Assembly: GCA_903813345.2 (NCBI GenBank)
Contig: CAIIXF020000009.1
Coordinates: forward strand, 9,234,030-9,298,029
Direction of reading: 5' to 3'
Length of the DNA: 64,000 bases
From: Owenia fusiformis
Taxonomy: Eukaryota; Annelida; Polychaeta; Sabellida; Oweniidae
Shown: positions 1 through 14,600 of the stretch, piece after piece
How the letters are laid out: every line of letters begins with the position of its first letter
How positions within the stretch are numbered: the first letter of the stretch is position 1
Translations under genes and position numbers: made by a program
The notes under the pieces: model-generated
Databases searched by the model: none
What the model saw: only the letters and a program-made list of their open reading frames with translations
What the model was told of the DNA's origin: nothing

Positions 1-26
1 TCTTTCTAGTTTTCTGTCTGCTTCCT

Positions 27-803
27 CTCTGGTCAAACTTGACTGTATTATTGACCTCTCTGGTCAAACTTGACTGTATTATTGACCTCTCTGGTCAAAC
101 TTGACTGTATTATTGACCTTTTTGGTCAAATTTGACTGTATTATTGACCTCTCTGGTCAAACTTGACTGTATTATTGACCTCTTTGGTCAAACTTGACTG
201 TATTATTGACCTCTTTGGTCAAACTTGACTGTATTATTGACCTTTTTGGTCAAACTTGACTGTATTATTGACCTCTTTGGTCAAACTTGACTGTATTATT
301 GACCTCTTTGGTCAAACTTGACTGTATTATTGACCTTTTTGGTCAAACTTGACTGTATTATTGACCTTTTTGGTCAAATTTGACTGTATTATTGACCTCT
401 CTGGTCAAACTTGACTGTATTATTGACCTCTTTGGTCAAACTTGACTGTATTATTGACCTCTTTGGTCAAGTTTGACTGTATTATTGACCTCTTTGGTCA
501 AACTTGACTGTATTATTGACCTTTTTGGTCAAACTTGACTGTATTATTGACCTCTTTGGTCAAACTTGACTGTATTATTGACCTCTTTGGTCAAACTTGA
601 CTGTATTATTGACCTCTTTGGTCAAACTTGACTGTATTATTGACCTCTTTGGTCACACCTGACTGTATTATTGACCTCTTTGCTCAAACCTGACTGTATT
701 ATTGACCTCTTTGGTCAAACTTGACTGTATTATTGACCTCTTTGGTCAAACTTGACTGTATTATTGACCTCTTTGGTCAAACTTGACTGTATTATTGACC
801 TAA
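27..803. repeat. 31-bp minisatellite, about 25 copies
   Basis: The unit contains TTGACCTCTTTGGTCAA, so every copy carries a 6-bp inverted repeat (TTGACC / GGTCAA). Copies differ mainly at CTCTC, CTCTT and CTTTT. It lies in the intron after STK31-like exon 24. Confidence 0.95.
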
Positions 804-1043
804 GTTCAGCTTCACTTTCTAGCAATAGCTCTGCAACTACCACTCCCCACTGTCAACATTTCAGGGTTCAGGTTATTTCACCCAATAGTCAAATGCAGTA
901 GAATCAAGGATATGCTATTTCAAGTTAATGTGTTTATTCTTGTCCTATTCACTTGATTTTTGGATAATCACAGCTAAAGCTCTTTTCAAGGCCCAAAACT
1001 TACTCTTACGTCGTAATAGGCCACCATTGGTGATCACACCTAC

Positions 1044-2615
1044 CTGAGATTTTGTGAGATCATATTCAGACAATACACCAATTACACTATCCGTGATGTA
1101 AACATTGTGTGGATGAATCTGTCCATGGACCATACCAACGTCGTGCAGGGCAGCTATACCACGCAGCACACCCAGTAAAATCTGCTGGGCATCCTAACAT
1201 TGAAGCAGAATACAATATTTATCTCTTCTTTCAGTATTTTAAGAATTAACTTACTATAATATCAGGGGTTTCACTAGAATTTCTCACAACAGGCTAAATA
1301 AATGAAAACAATAGGCAAAATTAATGGGAATCATAAATTTAACATGGGAAAGTTGAAAAGTCCCTAAAAACAACAGGCGATTTTGTGAAAACAACTGGTG
1401 AAAATCACCTGTTGCCTGCTGCTAATGAAACCCCTGAATATGTTTTGTTTTCAATTTTGGCTACTAATAATCCAAACTCAGGAGAAAATATTGAAACTAA
1501 TCAGCATTCAAAAATCAAAATTGTTACCAATTGAGTAGGGTCTATTGCGATATTACTTACCCCATGTGAGATCTGATTGTTCATGAGGTAATCTGGTAGG
1601 TTACTCTCATACATGCAAGTCTGCGTATAGGCAAATCTCTCATTCTAAAAACAAACATTAATCTTACATTACAGGAAACATGCAAGTTTGTGTTTTTTAT
1701 CATTTTTATGTTGAACTTAAAATTGGGGCCAGTACAGGCTAAAATGCATTCTTTTCTTAAAGTGAGTACTGTCACAAGAATTGGACCCCCTTCATTTTCT
1801 GTGATTTAAACAAGAGAGTGTAACTTATATTGCCTATTTACTAATTTCGGAATGAGACCTGCAAGAGCAAAGAACATTTTGAATCACAGCTTGGGGAATA
1901 CAAGATACATTGCTGACATGCAGCTCAGAGTCTGAGAGTCTTGTAACTCTATATAAAACTTTTTTTGTGAAACTAGTTATTATTACCTTGCTCATGAAGA
2001 CTGCATCTAATGGCACTAGCCCTCCATTGACTCTCTGTTGGTATTTCAAGGCACTTTGTAGGAATGTATCCTTTGTCATACTGCTCTGTTCTCCCAATAT
2101 AAACTCCTGCAAAGTAACTAACATTACAAGAATGTGCCAAATATTAAGTCCCATAAATTAACATTAAGGATGTGATTTGTTATCTACATATAAACTCCTA
2201 ATAGATAAAGTATACTTTTTATCCTAGGATAATTGTTGGCTGATGAGAGGACCATATTTTATATCATTGAAAGGTAATGCATTATACTAGTAGAACTATA
2301 TGGATTCAAATCATACTAAATATTTGACTTAATTCTTTACACAATGTTGCTTTAAATATTTCAAAAGAAATGTTAAGGATAGGTCTACACTTTGGTCTTA
2401 AAGTATACAACATCAGTGAACATTAACACTATTTTAAGTTGGTCTCTATGTAAATATACCGTTGAATAAGTCTGCATTTTTAATAATGATACCTTTAGCA
2501 CAACTGGTTGTTTGTTGAACGAAGACTTCATTGTGGATGACTTCTCGCTGCCTGGCAACTTCTCTACGTCAAACTGATCCAAGCTACGACCTGTCTTTAC
2601 GAGGCCATTGTACTC
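1044..2615 (-). CDS. STK31-like exons 21-24: degenerate kinase domain, N-lobe to catalytic loop
   Basis: Exons 2615-2493, 2106-1987, 1644-1561 and 1193-1044. PVVLK (869-873) supplies a candidate beta-3 lysine, but no glycine-rich loop is visible upstream. The catalytic HRD motif reads HGQ (964-966), although the following Asn (971) is kept. The DFG position reads EYD (984-986). These changes predict a pseudokinase, as in vertebrate STK31, which is also degenerate here. The reading frame leaves the last exon at a GTAGGT donor, so more exons lie beyond the left edge. Confidence 0.82.
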
Positions 2616-5600
2616 CTGAAAATAAAAGCAGTAAGCACATAGAGTAGATAAAAAATACAATGTTCAATTATTCAGCCAATATGGTATTACAAAAATGGGT
2701 CTTCTCCGCATGTTAGAATTTTTTTTGCAAAACTCAACTTTTGTTCAAGTTGATACGATTGTCTCTCCAGCTAGAGACTTGCCTCATTTAAAAGATCCAA
2801 AAATACTTTCTATACTTTTTTTTTTTTTTTTTAAAACATTTATTTTCCTTTAAAATTAACTTACAATTATACATTAACATCAATCATACAAAATAAACAT
2901 ACATTTCTACACATTTAATATCTTTTGTTTATGAAACTCACTTTTTATATTGCCTAAATAGTTGTGGTAGTTGAAAATTTGGATTGTTTTTCTGGCAATG
3001 AGAACATCTTTATAATTTGAACATGTTTGAAGACCTAAAATTTGTTCATCTGTCAAATTGAAATTATTCCAAATATCTTTGACTTTATTACATTTAATAA
3101 AATGATGTACAATAGTGTCATTTACTCCACAATGGTCACATAAAGGAGAATTTTTAATTTTTAACTTGAACAGGACCGAATTACAAGGATAAATATTGTG
3201 AAGTGATTTCCAATGTAAAATACGGAGCACATTTTCATTGGTACAATTATGAGCTCGTAACCAAGAGCTTTTATCAATTTTTACATTATTCATTAAAACA
3301 TCCACATTTCTGCGTTTAACAAATTCATTTCTAAAATCTGAACTGGTACATTGTATAATGTCTTTACCCATAAAATTCATTTTAACTTCATTAATATTGA
3401 TATTTTCAACAATAATCTTTTTGCTAATATTGGCTTTTAAGCCTATGTACTGAATTAGGGTTGTTGCATTTTTTCCAATGATATGAGACAATTGTTCATA
3501 TGACATTATTTCATTATTAATGCAGATGTCTTTTAAAAAGTTAATGCCCTTTTTAATCCAATTTTTAAAACAAACTGTTTTTCCACTTATTTTGATAAGA
3601 TTATTGTTCCAAAGAATTGAATTATCAATGTTAGCTTGAGCTTTGTACTTCTGCCAGCATCCTAGCATTTTGTCGTAGAATTCTGGCAGTTCAGAATTGT
3701 TAATGTATTGTATTGTATTGTATTGTATTGTATATTCTTTATTTCCTCCATTAAATGAAGATTACAATTTAACATTTTAACTTAACTCAAAATTAAGGAC
3801 AAATAAAATAATAATAATAAATATACATTATTTACAAATATTCCAGGTATTTACATATTTAAATGTAGTACAGCATGGTTTAGAATATAATCTATTTTCA
3901 CCGCAGATACTATTAAAAATTGTTGCCAAATGCAATCATTACAATCAAATAACATATCTGTTCTGCTACCTAAAATAGTTTCAAGAAATATCTCATCATC
4001 AGTATTAAATAACGCCACTGAGTCAACAACTCCTAATGTATCAACAACAGCATTAAATAGATTATCTCTTTTTTGAAATAGTACTTGACACTGTAACAAT
4101 ATATGTTTTGTGATGTCATTCGTCACACTATTGCAAAGAGGACAGCATCTATCAGTTTCTGAGTTCAGTATTAATAAGGATAAAAGCTGTCCCAATTTCC
4201 AAGTGTGAGATGGATAAATAATTCCCAATTTCCAATGTATTATTGGTTCGTACACTGTATGACTATTTCTAAAGCGATATAGAGAGGCATCCTGATCCAG
4301 CATTTGGTGCCATAATTGCTGTTGTTTTGAAAAGATTTGTGCGTTAACTATCATTTTCCATTTGGATTTATGCATTACAACAGTAGTTTTAATATAACGT
4401 TCAAACTCAGTATATAAAACAGGATAAGAATCTTTAAGTTGCAGAATATCAGCCAAAAAGCCCATTTGTTTGAGGTGTAAAACGTTTCTAACCAGCAAGC
4501 TAGATATTCTAATTAGTAAAATCTGTTTTTGAACATATAGATTATCAGTTCTCAGTAATCTGCCAAGAAACAGGAATTTCATTTTATTGATGTAACTCTC
4601 AACGGACAATAGACCAAGCGTGCTCAAGACTATAGCACTAGGTGTTCTTATAGGGAAACCTTGGATTCTTTTGGCAACCTGTCGTTGAGCACGCTCGAGC
4701 TTTTCCATTTCATTTTGTTTAATATTGAACCAAAGTTCACACCCATAAAATGCAGAAGGCATTATAATATTTTTCCATATTTTGGCACTAGTTAGAGGGT
4801 TGAGACCATTACGGTACATACCAATAAAACACAAAGAGTTAAAAGTACGTGTTGCTTTAAGACAAGCTTCCGTTGTAGCTGCCTTAGAGCTTACATGAGT
4901 ATTAGAGTCAATGATATTGCCTACGTATATTTGTTGGTGTCTAGTTGGAAGGGATTCACGTCCAAGGTGCCAACGTGTTTCATCATATCGTTTTAAATGC
5001 AAATCATATATTAATATGGCACTTTTACATTTATCTAAGGGGAATCCTGCATGGTATACTAGACGCCAGCGACAGCTGTAATTATATACAATATCTAATA
5101 ATTTTTGTAGTTCATTAGGCGTAGTTCCTAACACGGTAGTATCATCCGCTACTAGGATACATGGCATTATTAAGTCATCGCTAAGTGCGACTCCAAGGCC
5201 AGAATCACATAATTCTTTTATAAGGTCATCAATATATACCATGAACCAGAGCGATGAGCAAATTCTACCTTGACCACAGCCCTGATTAATAGTAATTTCA
5301 CGGGAGTATGACCCATCATATAGAATTCTAGCTTTCGTGTCGCTATACGATTTGACAAAGAGTCTCCAAGCTTTTGAGTTAATTCCAAGTTTATATAATT
5401 TTACAAAAAGTCCATTTCTGTACAATAAGTCAAAAGCTTGGAGATTATCAAGCATGGCTGTGAAAATGGGAGAGTTTCTCTCTTGGAAATGAGCTACTAT
5501 TTCTTTAAAAACGAATGTGGCCATTTGACTCCCGCCATTATGGGCAAATTGCAATTTGTGCGGAACATTTGCACATTTTAAGATATGCATATTCCTTTCC

Positions 5601-8600
5601 AAGAGAATAGTATCCCAAAGTTTGTTAACAACAGAGGTGAGTGTAAGTCCTCTATAGTTTGTCCTGATTAATTTATCTTTTTTCTTGCCCTTGTACAATG
5701 AAATAATGACGCCAATTTTTTGGTTTTGCGGGACATATTCTAGCCTAATCATTGCATTGAATAGGTCAGTGATCACCTTAACTAACATGCTACCACCGTT
5801 TTTAAGATGTTCATTAGTTACCATATCTAAACCAGGAGCTTTGTTATTAGGACTCTGTACAATAATATCATGTATTTCCTGAGTAACGATAGGATTAATT
5901 AAGGTAGTATCATGGTTTGAAAATGATTCTTTGTAATTGCGTTGGAACTCAGTTTCAATATTTCGCATAAAGTCATTATCAAAATGTGGAAACTGTTTGG
6001 GAGTCCCTAACATCTCAAAATGATCTGCCCATGCGTCCCTAATTAGACATGGATCTCTAATTATTGTTCCATCAACTAGTAATTCGTGCGAATTTGTTTT
6101 AAGTTTTCTGGATTTCCTAACCAGACGATAGAAATCATTTATGTTGAGCTCAGCAGCTTTGTCAAATTTAGAATCAAGATTACGTTCATAATTTATTTTA
6201 GCCTTCCGCAGTTCTGCACGAAAGAGACGTTTTGCATTTTTATATTGTGTTAAAGCTACATTGTTATGATTTCTTGGTCGTCCTGCGGAGATCCAAATGC
6301 GTCTAAACTGTCGCATTGATACATGAAGATTTTTAACTGCACCATATTTCCAAAAAGGATTCAAAAAGTGGTGAAATTGAGATTTAGGTATCGCAAGGTC
6401 TGCTGCATCATTTAAACAACCGACAATTTCATGTGTCAACTTTTCCAAATCAGAATGATTATGTGCATTCGAAACGTTAATTTCTTTTAGTTTACTCTTA
6501 ACAATATTACGATATCTAGTGAGCTGGTCTTCGTTAGCATTATTCCATTTTAGAACACTTTTATAGCTAGTTTCGAAACACCTACTTTCTAATTCAAATT
6601 GCATATATATCGGATTATGATTGGATAAAATCAAGTCATGATCATTAAGGACTGCACATTGTTTCACAAAATCCAGTTTAGAAGCAGGTATTATGATAAA
6701 ATCAATGCATGATTGATGTTCAAAATCAGAACTACAATACGTATACACAGGGCCTGTCGTCAGGTTTTGTGCATTAGCACATACCAGATTAGAATCAAAA
6801 ATAAAATTCTCGATACATTTTCCTCTATCGTTAATAGCACCAATAGAGCGTGGCCCTATATTAGAGGATAGGTGGGCATTAAAGTCCCCTGCAATTATAA
6901 CAGTACCCTTACTATTGTACATATCAAAAATATCCATCAAATTTTGAACATACTCACGGTACTCAAAAATCGACGTATTACTACAGGGTAAATAAACCCC
7001 TATTATATACAATGGTTCAGTTTCTAGACCTATCTTTATTCCACAGATTCTGTCATTTTCAATGTCTAATTCCGAAACATTTTTAATTGAATTTCTGTAT
7101 AATATCCCGACACCACCTTGGCCGCGTCGTTTATTTACTATATCGATAGGAAGTGATTTATCACAGACAGCAACACTAGAAAAATGCGAATCAATGGAAT
7201 TAAGATAATTAACATTGCAAGGATAAAGCCAATGCTCTTGTATAACACAAACATCAATGTCAGATAACTTCTGACATAAATATGGCGTACTGTACATGAC
7301 GCCTTGTACATTCCATGACATTAAGTTAAGTTTAATGGGTGCTTGGGCCAAGAGCTAGGTGATATTTTGGAGTGTTCATTATAATATATACAACAAGTAC
7401 TTGTATATTTTAACTACAAAAACGTGATCTTGAAGTGATGCAGCAAATAGTCGTACAGTGTTAAGTCTTAAAAACAATTTTTTCGAGGTTTCGTCATTTC
7501 CATTTTTCAATATTAACAAAATAATACAACACCAAATACTTTTATGAGGATTACATGCTTAATTCTATCCATGTGTGCATTTTATTCCACTGTTATTTTA
7601 GGTTAGAGCCACTTAATATATTTATTAGTGGTCTCCCCTGGATGTTTTCTCAGGTGGGTGAAAAATTCTCATTTTCACAATTCAGAACAAAATTGGTCAA
7701 AATATGCCAATTTTTCATGATTTTTCTTATTTTCAAGTGGGTGTAAATAGATTTTCAGGAAGGTGCAAGGCTGTTTTCAAAATCTCAGGTGGGTGCTGCG
7801 CCCATTTGCTTTAATGCTGGTGAGACCACTGTTTATTACATAAGCATCTCTTTAATGACAACATGTTAAGTTTTTTCTGATAGATGTTATGCTCTAATTT
7901 AAATGCTTTTCTATTTTTCTACTCAAGATCCACCCTACAGGGTGTGGCAAAACTACACTTACCAGTTGGTAGCTTAAACCAAGGTCAGGATACAGGGTGT
8001 TCAACTCTGGGAAATGTTCACCATACAATTTGCTTATCTCCACCTATAAATAAAACAAACAGGAATATCTGAGCTCTTGCGACTGTTGTGGAAATTTATG
8101 ATTTTGTAATTTTTGGGGCACAACGAGCAATTGGATGCAAATTCATGGATTATTAATTAGAGTTGCTGCAACAGAAAATTCAATGTGGAGAGAGCCTGGC
8201 TCTAATAAACCACATTTCAGGAAATTATCAAAATGAGGATATGGACAAGAAAGTGGCCCTATACATCAAACTCTAAAGTCTTTGATTCGAGAAAATAAAG
8301 AATGAGATTCCAGAAAATCTGCCTCTAACTGTTTTGATTCCAGAAAATAAATCTGCTAACTGTTTCACATACCATAAGAGTGTCTTCATGTACCAAAGCA
8401 GCATGGAGTTGTTCTCTGATATCTGTCAATTCTGCATTAAGCTTACTGAGCTCATCGGGATCCTCATCTGAATCATTCTACAGCACAAATACATGGTAGA
8501 GGGTTAATAAAAAACACAGTAGGAAGGGTTAACACTAAAAGTGAGGGTTAATAAAAAACACAGTAGGAAGGGTTAACACTAAAAGTGAGGATTAATAAAA

Positions 8601-11600
8601 AAAAAAACAGTAGGAAGGGTTAACACTAAAAGTGAGGGTTAATAAAAAAACACAGTAGGAAGAGTTAACACTAAAAGTGAGGGATAATAAAATAAAAACA
8701 CAGTAGGAAGGGTTAACACTAAAAGTGAGGGTTAATAAAAAACACAGTAGGAAGGGTTAACACTAAAAGTGATTTTACTGTACATTTTTGGATTCTGCTT
8801 CAACCAACATAACACTCACACAGGGAATCTATTGGGATAAGGTACAATTGAGTCTCCAAAAACTAAGACTAAAAACATTAGTTACAAATGGGCTATAAAA
8901 TAAGCATTTAGAGATTTTAAGAATCCATTCTGAATACCTGACTCGCAGATGTAAATCAAAGGCCAACAGTTCTAGTTCAGTTGAAACAATGAGTCAAATG
9001 GTGAGTTTTACATATAGCTGAGATGTTTATAGTATCACAAGACAATAATATTAAAAGACTATAAATACCTCCTCTAGATCAGATTTGTCAGCTATTTTAT
9101 GGCGTAACTTGGACTTAAGTGCCTTGATGGTTTTCCTGACTGTGTTAATGTCTGACATGTCAGGAGTGTCGTTCAACCATCTGCTCAGTGATTGGTGCAT
9201 TAACTTATACTCTGAAAAGAATAAAATTACAAGTAAAATGCAAAATACACCATAGGGTTCCAGGCCAATAGCCAGCTTTTGCCCTTTTGCCAAGGGGGTT
9301 CACTCTTTAAAAAAATCCAGGGGGTTCACGTTTGACAACTTTGCCCAAAACCACTTGACAGGTGCTAAGGATGGTGAAAACTGCATGATTTTGAAAGAAT
9401 TTTTGACAAAGGGTGGGGGGGAGTTTGCTTGTCCCCTCCCAACAGTAAATTTTGAACCAGGAAATAGCCCAAGGAAAAACGTACCTATGTTAAGTCTTGA
9501 AAGCTCCTCTATGTCTCTGAGTTCCTCATCCCGCATTTCTCTCAATAATGCCTGTACCACTGTTGCTATGATAACCGCGTCATCATTAGACTCCTCCTGA
9601 AATAATGCATATCCATGTTTAACTCCTAATTATGCAATGTTATTTTATTAGGAAAGACAAAAGGGGATATACCTCGGAATTCACAGAGGTTCATCTTTGT
9701 ATAAAAATATTGGAAAATTAAGGATTACAATCATTCCACGAGAAGAGCTCACCAGACTTTCAATCTTACTTGCGATAAATGGGTATAATCTGTAGATAGA
9801 AATTTGAAGAAAAACATAAATAAGACAATATGATCGCTGAAAAACTTGGCAAAAATACAGATACTGCTAAAAGCATGGAAAGTAATTAATTAATGGATAC
9901 TGACCATAGAGCACTTTGAAATTTCTTCATCAACTGCTGTTTGAAGACGTTGAAACAATGTATCCAGATCAGACTTCCCATTCACTGGTTCAACAGGCGC
10001 ACTTGAATCAAACGACAGGGTCTGCAAAGAACAGAATAAAATACATATATATAACCTATCCAATAAGGAAGAGAGAAAATCATATTACTTAAAAAGAATT
10101 TAATTAATAGTGGAATCTTTTTAAATCACCTTGATTTTAGCAAAAATGAAAATAAAATTCAAAATTTAATCATTACTTTCTACATCATTTTCATGAAGTG
10201 TTTTTCAATTTTTACTAAAAATATCAAATATAGGTTCATGTGATATACTGTAACAACGACGGGATACTTCTTTAATCAAATACCTGTCTGAGGTGAAGGA
10301 GAGCACTATCCACTGCATTGTGACATGTGTTGGTCTTAGTACGTACATCACAGAATTCTGCCTTTACCTTATTCTAGAAATATACAAATTTTTATATATA
10401 GTAACAAGGCATTAACATGCAAAATGTCACCACCTGCCATTTGTTAGAAGCACCAACCACAGAGCACCAATTTCAGTCCACAAAAAAGTTGGAGACTACT
10501 AGTATTGCAAAATGTCACCACCTCTCTGCACATGTTATGAGAATCATAATTCATTTGATGACATACTGTGCCTATATGCGAATAATTGAGCAGATGCACA
10601 GCCAGAACCTTCAAATAGGAGAGGCAAATTAAATAGGGGAGGCAAATTTAAAATAGGTGAGAGGCAAATTTAAAATAGGTGAGAGGCAAATTTAAAATAG
10701 GTGAGAGGCAAATTTAAAATAGGTGAGAGGCAAATTTAAAATAGGTGAGAGGCAAATTTAAAATAGGTGAGAGGCAAATTTAAAATAGGTGAGGCAAATT
10801 CAAATGGGCGGGCCAAATTTGAGTTAAAGGTATATAATAAGCAATCTTTAGACTTCAATAAATATTTTCTGTAAAATCTTGTGAGGCAGCTGCCTCCTCT
10901 GTCTTGTGTCTGGCTACAACAATGCTGAGTTGCAGGTCATTCATAAGGGTAAACATGTTATCATTGAGTGCTATAATATCAACATATATCTTACCTTCCA
11001 ATTTTGGTAGGCAGTTACTGCCTCTTCAGCTGATGGCAGTTTGGCCAGTTTTATATTGGCATAAGTCTTGTGTGTCGTGAGTAGGCTGTCTATTGCATGC
11101 TGCAATACAGACATTACAAACATACAATACAAATATGTTATTTGGAAAATGTAAAATTACTTAATTTTGCCAGAAAATCAGAATCCTTTACTCTGCTTCA
11201 TGGCAGATGCTAATGCAATATAGGGAAATAATTTAACATACAGTACTTCAACAGATTTTTTCAAAGTGATAGAAATTCACATTTATCTATACTGACAAAG
11301 GGACGGAGTTTGAGTGACACTAATTGCAAGAGTTAATTTTTAATGAAAAGAGGGAGTAAATAACAATTTCCTAAGTGAATATCACAGTAAAACATGTTAT
11401 CTGGACACCTCTTAATATGAATGTTTTGTTTTGTTAATCTGCCAAATCAAATCTTTTAAATTGGCTGGCAAACATCCCAACTGCTTCTAGGCCTCTAAAT
11501 AGGCCCTTCATCAGATAATACAAACACTAAAACAACTCTTCAACAAAAAATAGTTCATTCAACCTTGGTAAGCCAAACATCTCTCAATGTGAACTCTTTC

Positions 11601-14600
11601 TAAGTCCCAATTCTGTTATCTCTCACTAATAGGATAGTTTCTAATAGCAGAAAAAGCAATGAAATATAGTGCCGCCATCTTTTATTCAGCTTTTAATTTG
11701 GGCTAGAGTTGCATTTACTTACATGTTAAAATCTTGGAATAATGCCTTAATTTCATGATTTATCAAAAAGTGTTAGTTGAATCAATGTAAAACTTGAATG
11801 ATATACCATATGATGACCCTGTTTATGTACATGTTGTGATTAAACATGCAAATGTTGGTTGGCATACAAATAATCCAAGGTTTTAAAGAATTTTAGCATT
11901 GCATCAATAGAGATTTGGCCCAAGTTTTTTTAAAATGTCATGAAAAATTATTCAAATTACATAACTGTGTAAATCAAAGCTATTATAGGAGAAAACATTT
12001 CACTGAATTCAAATATGCCATTTAAAAGAAGGAAAGGTAAATCATTAGAGATCTAATATGCAAATCTCTTAAAATCTCACGAAAAACGAGATTTAACGAG
12101 ATATCAAAAGCTTTATGGAAACTATACTATTCATAATTAAGAAACCTCGTAATGTGAGCACATGTTAATCCATTTTCACTGGGCCAAGTGGCATTCAGAT
12201 AAGACAGGTTTCACTGTATTCAGTCAAGTTATACCTGTAGTTCTGACTCTCGGTCTCTCAGAGGTAGTTCAGCTATAACTCCCAGTAACTCAACTAGGCT
12301 CTCATTTAGGTGCAGCCTTGCTCTGTTCCTTTCTTGGACAAAACTTTCCAAATCAACCTACAAACAAAATGTAAAATAACAGTGTTACCTTATTAGGTCT
12401 TACTTTACTTTTGAAAGTGTTACCTTATTAGGTACTTCTTACCTTACTTTGAAAGTGTTACCTTATTAGGTACCTTACACTGGCATCATAACCTTATGGT
12501 GTTTTACTGAATATAAAAATGGAAAATAAATTTTCAATATCCCAAAGTGTGATCTTAACAGCAAACGAAAGAAACAATGTCAAAAATCTTCCTCCCAACC
12601 TTTCAGGAACTTAGACATAGGGGACAATACCTTATTGGTGCATTTCCTGACAGCAAGCTGGGCATCCTGGTAGACCTGTATAGAGCCAGTCACCTTGGCG
12701 ATCTCTGCCAACTGGGAGAGTGAGATCTTACATGTTGGGTTGACAATGAGGTTGATCGCAAGGTCAACATTGTCCTTGCTTGAACTATCTGTAGGGAACT
12801 GTAGCCTAAAAATGTATAGAAATATTCAGTGCAATGTGATACAATATACTGTACACATTACAGAGTATATATAAATGCAAATGTCCATTGTAACTAGAAC
12901 AACGGCAACGCCAAAGCGTAGCGAATCCCATCGAACATTTTTCAAAACGGGCACCTTCTACCAAAAGTGTCATTAGACAGTGTGCCATGCTTATAATATT
13001 CACATACCAAATATGAACAAAATCGCTCTACTACTTTTCGAGTTGTAGTAAAATACGTTAAAATGGTGGCCATTTTGAAAAATGGCCGCCTTCTACCAAA
13101 AGTCTCATTAGACAGTGTGCCATGCTTATAGTATTCACATACCAAATATGAACAATATCGCTCCACTACTTTTCGAGTTATAGTAAAATATGTTAAAATG
13201 GCGGACATTTTGAAAAATGGCCGCCTTCTACCAAAAGTGTCATTAGACAGTGTGCCATGCTTATACGTATTCACGTACCAAGTATGAACAAAATCGCTCC
13301 ACTACTTTTCGAGTTATAGTAAAATAAGTTAAAATGGCAGCCATTTTTCAAAATGTCCACCATTTTTCAAAATGGCCGCCTTCTAACAACTTTTGAAGGA
13401 TGACCGCCCTCTACCAAAAGTGTCATTAGACAGTGTGCCATGCTTATACGTATTCACATACCAAATAATGAACAAAATCGCTCCACTACTTTTCGAGTTT
13501 TAGTAAAATAAGTTAAAATGGCGGCCATATTTCAAAATGGCCACCATTTTTCAAAATGGCCGCCTTCTACCAAAAGTGTCATTAGACAGTGTGCCATGCT
13601 TATAGTATTCACATACCAAATATGAACAAAATCGCTCCACTACTTTTCGAGTTACAGCAAAAATCGTAAAATAACAAGTAAAGGCCGCCATTTTTCAAAA
13701 TGGCTGCCATGTGCTTTTTTGATATCTACATTTCTAGCTTTATTAATGTCCTATATAATTTTTTTTACATTTAAAACATATTGCTATTACAGTTTTACAT
13801 ATTGCACCTAAATTACTGTAAAATCGGCACTAAAATGGCCGCCATTTTTAAATGAGCGGCCATTTTGAAAATCGGCTTTTGAGCAGAACTTCTACCTTCA
13901 TAGGGCACCTGTGTATAAAATATGAACAAAATCGGGCAAACGGTATTTGAGTTATCGCCCGGACAGACGGACGTACGGACGGACGTACGTACGTACGGAC
14001 GTACGTACGGACGGACGGACGTACGTACGGACGGACGGACGGACGGAGGCGTTCCCTATATCCCTCCGAACTTCGTTCGATGGGATAATAAATACAAGTA
14101 CACTCCCCTCCATAAGTTGGACAACCATGCTTGAATCTTATTGTTGCTCTTTAATTACCATAGTTCATTAATCTATGACAAATATCATTAATTTGTTTTA
14201 AGCGCTAAACATAAATAGTCTCTGATAACCGGTCAGCACCATCTAATTACCATTCTTAGTCTACTTGAAGTCCAGAAGCTCTTCAAAATTTTAGTGATTA
14301 TTTGTGCTCCCCCTCAAGTTTTTAATCACAGAATTAAACTAGAAAAACAGCAACTCCACGGAGTAGCAAATCCCACCGAACGGCAGTTGAGTTACCAAAG
14401 ATTACGAAAATGAAAATGAAAAATTAGTACCGTGGGTACTGGGCTCACATGGTGTTGCTCAAAAGTAAAAGACGGGTATAATTTTTTGCAGATTTTTTGT
14501 GACAAAATTATTTCATACAACTTCTCTTTACAAAGACATGGCTTTTTACAATGCAGGACACCTGAACTTATTTGTAAAGCTAGGAAATGGGCCAAAAGTG

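Noticed and set aside
27-803. CRISPR-like array
   Set aside because: The whole 31-bp unit repeats with no unique spacers, and the context is an animal intron.
9733-9790. Possible extra STK31-like exon between exons 16 and 17
   Set aside because: No matching donor/acceptor pair, and exons 16 and 17 already join in phase 0.
12942-13274. 110-codon ORF with repeated peptide
   Set aside because: It is the pearl-like core units read through in one frame; no start context or conserved motif.
13922-14171. Overlapping ORFs rich in Thr, Asp, Gly and Arg
   Set aside because: They translate the ACGG/ACGT microsatellite of the pearl-like element.
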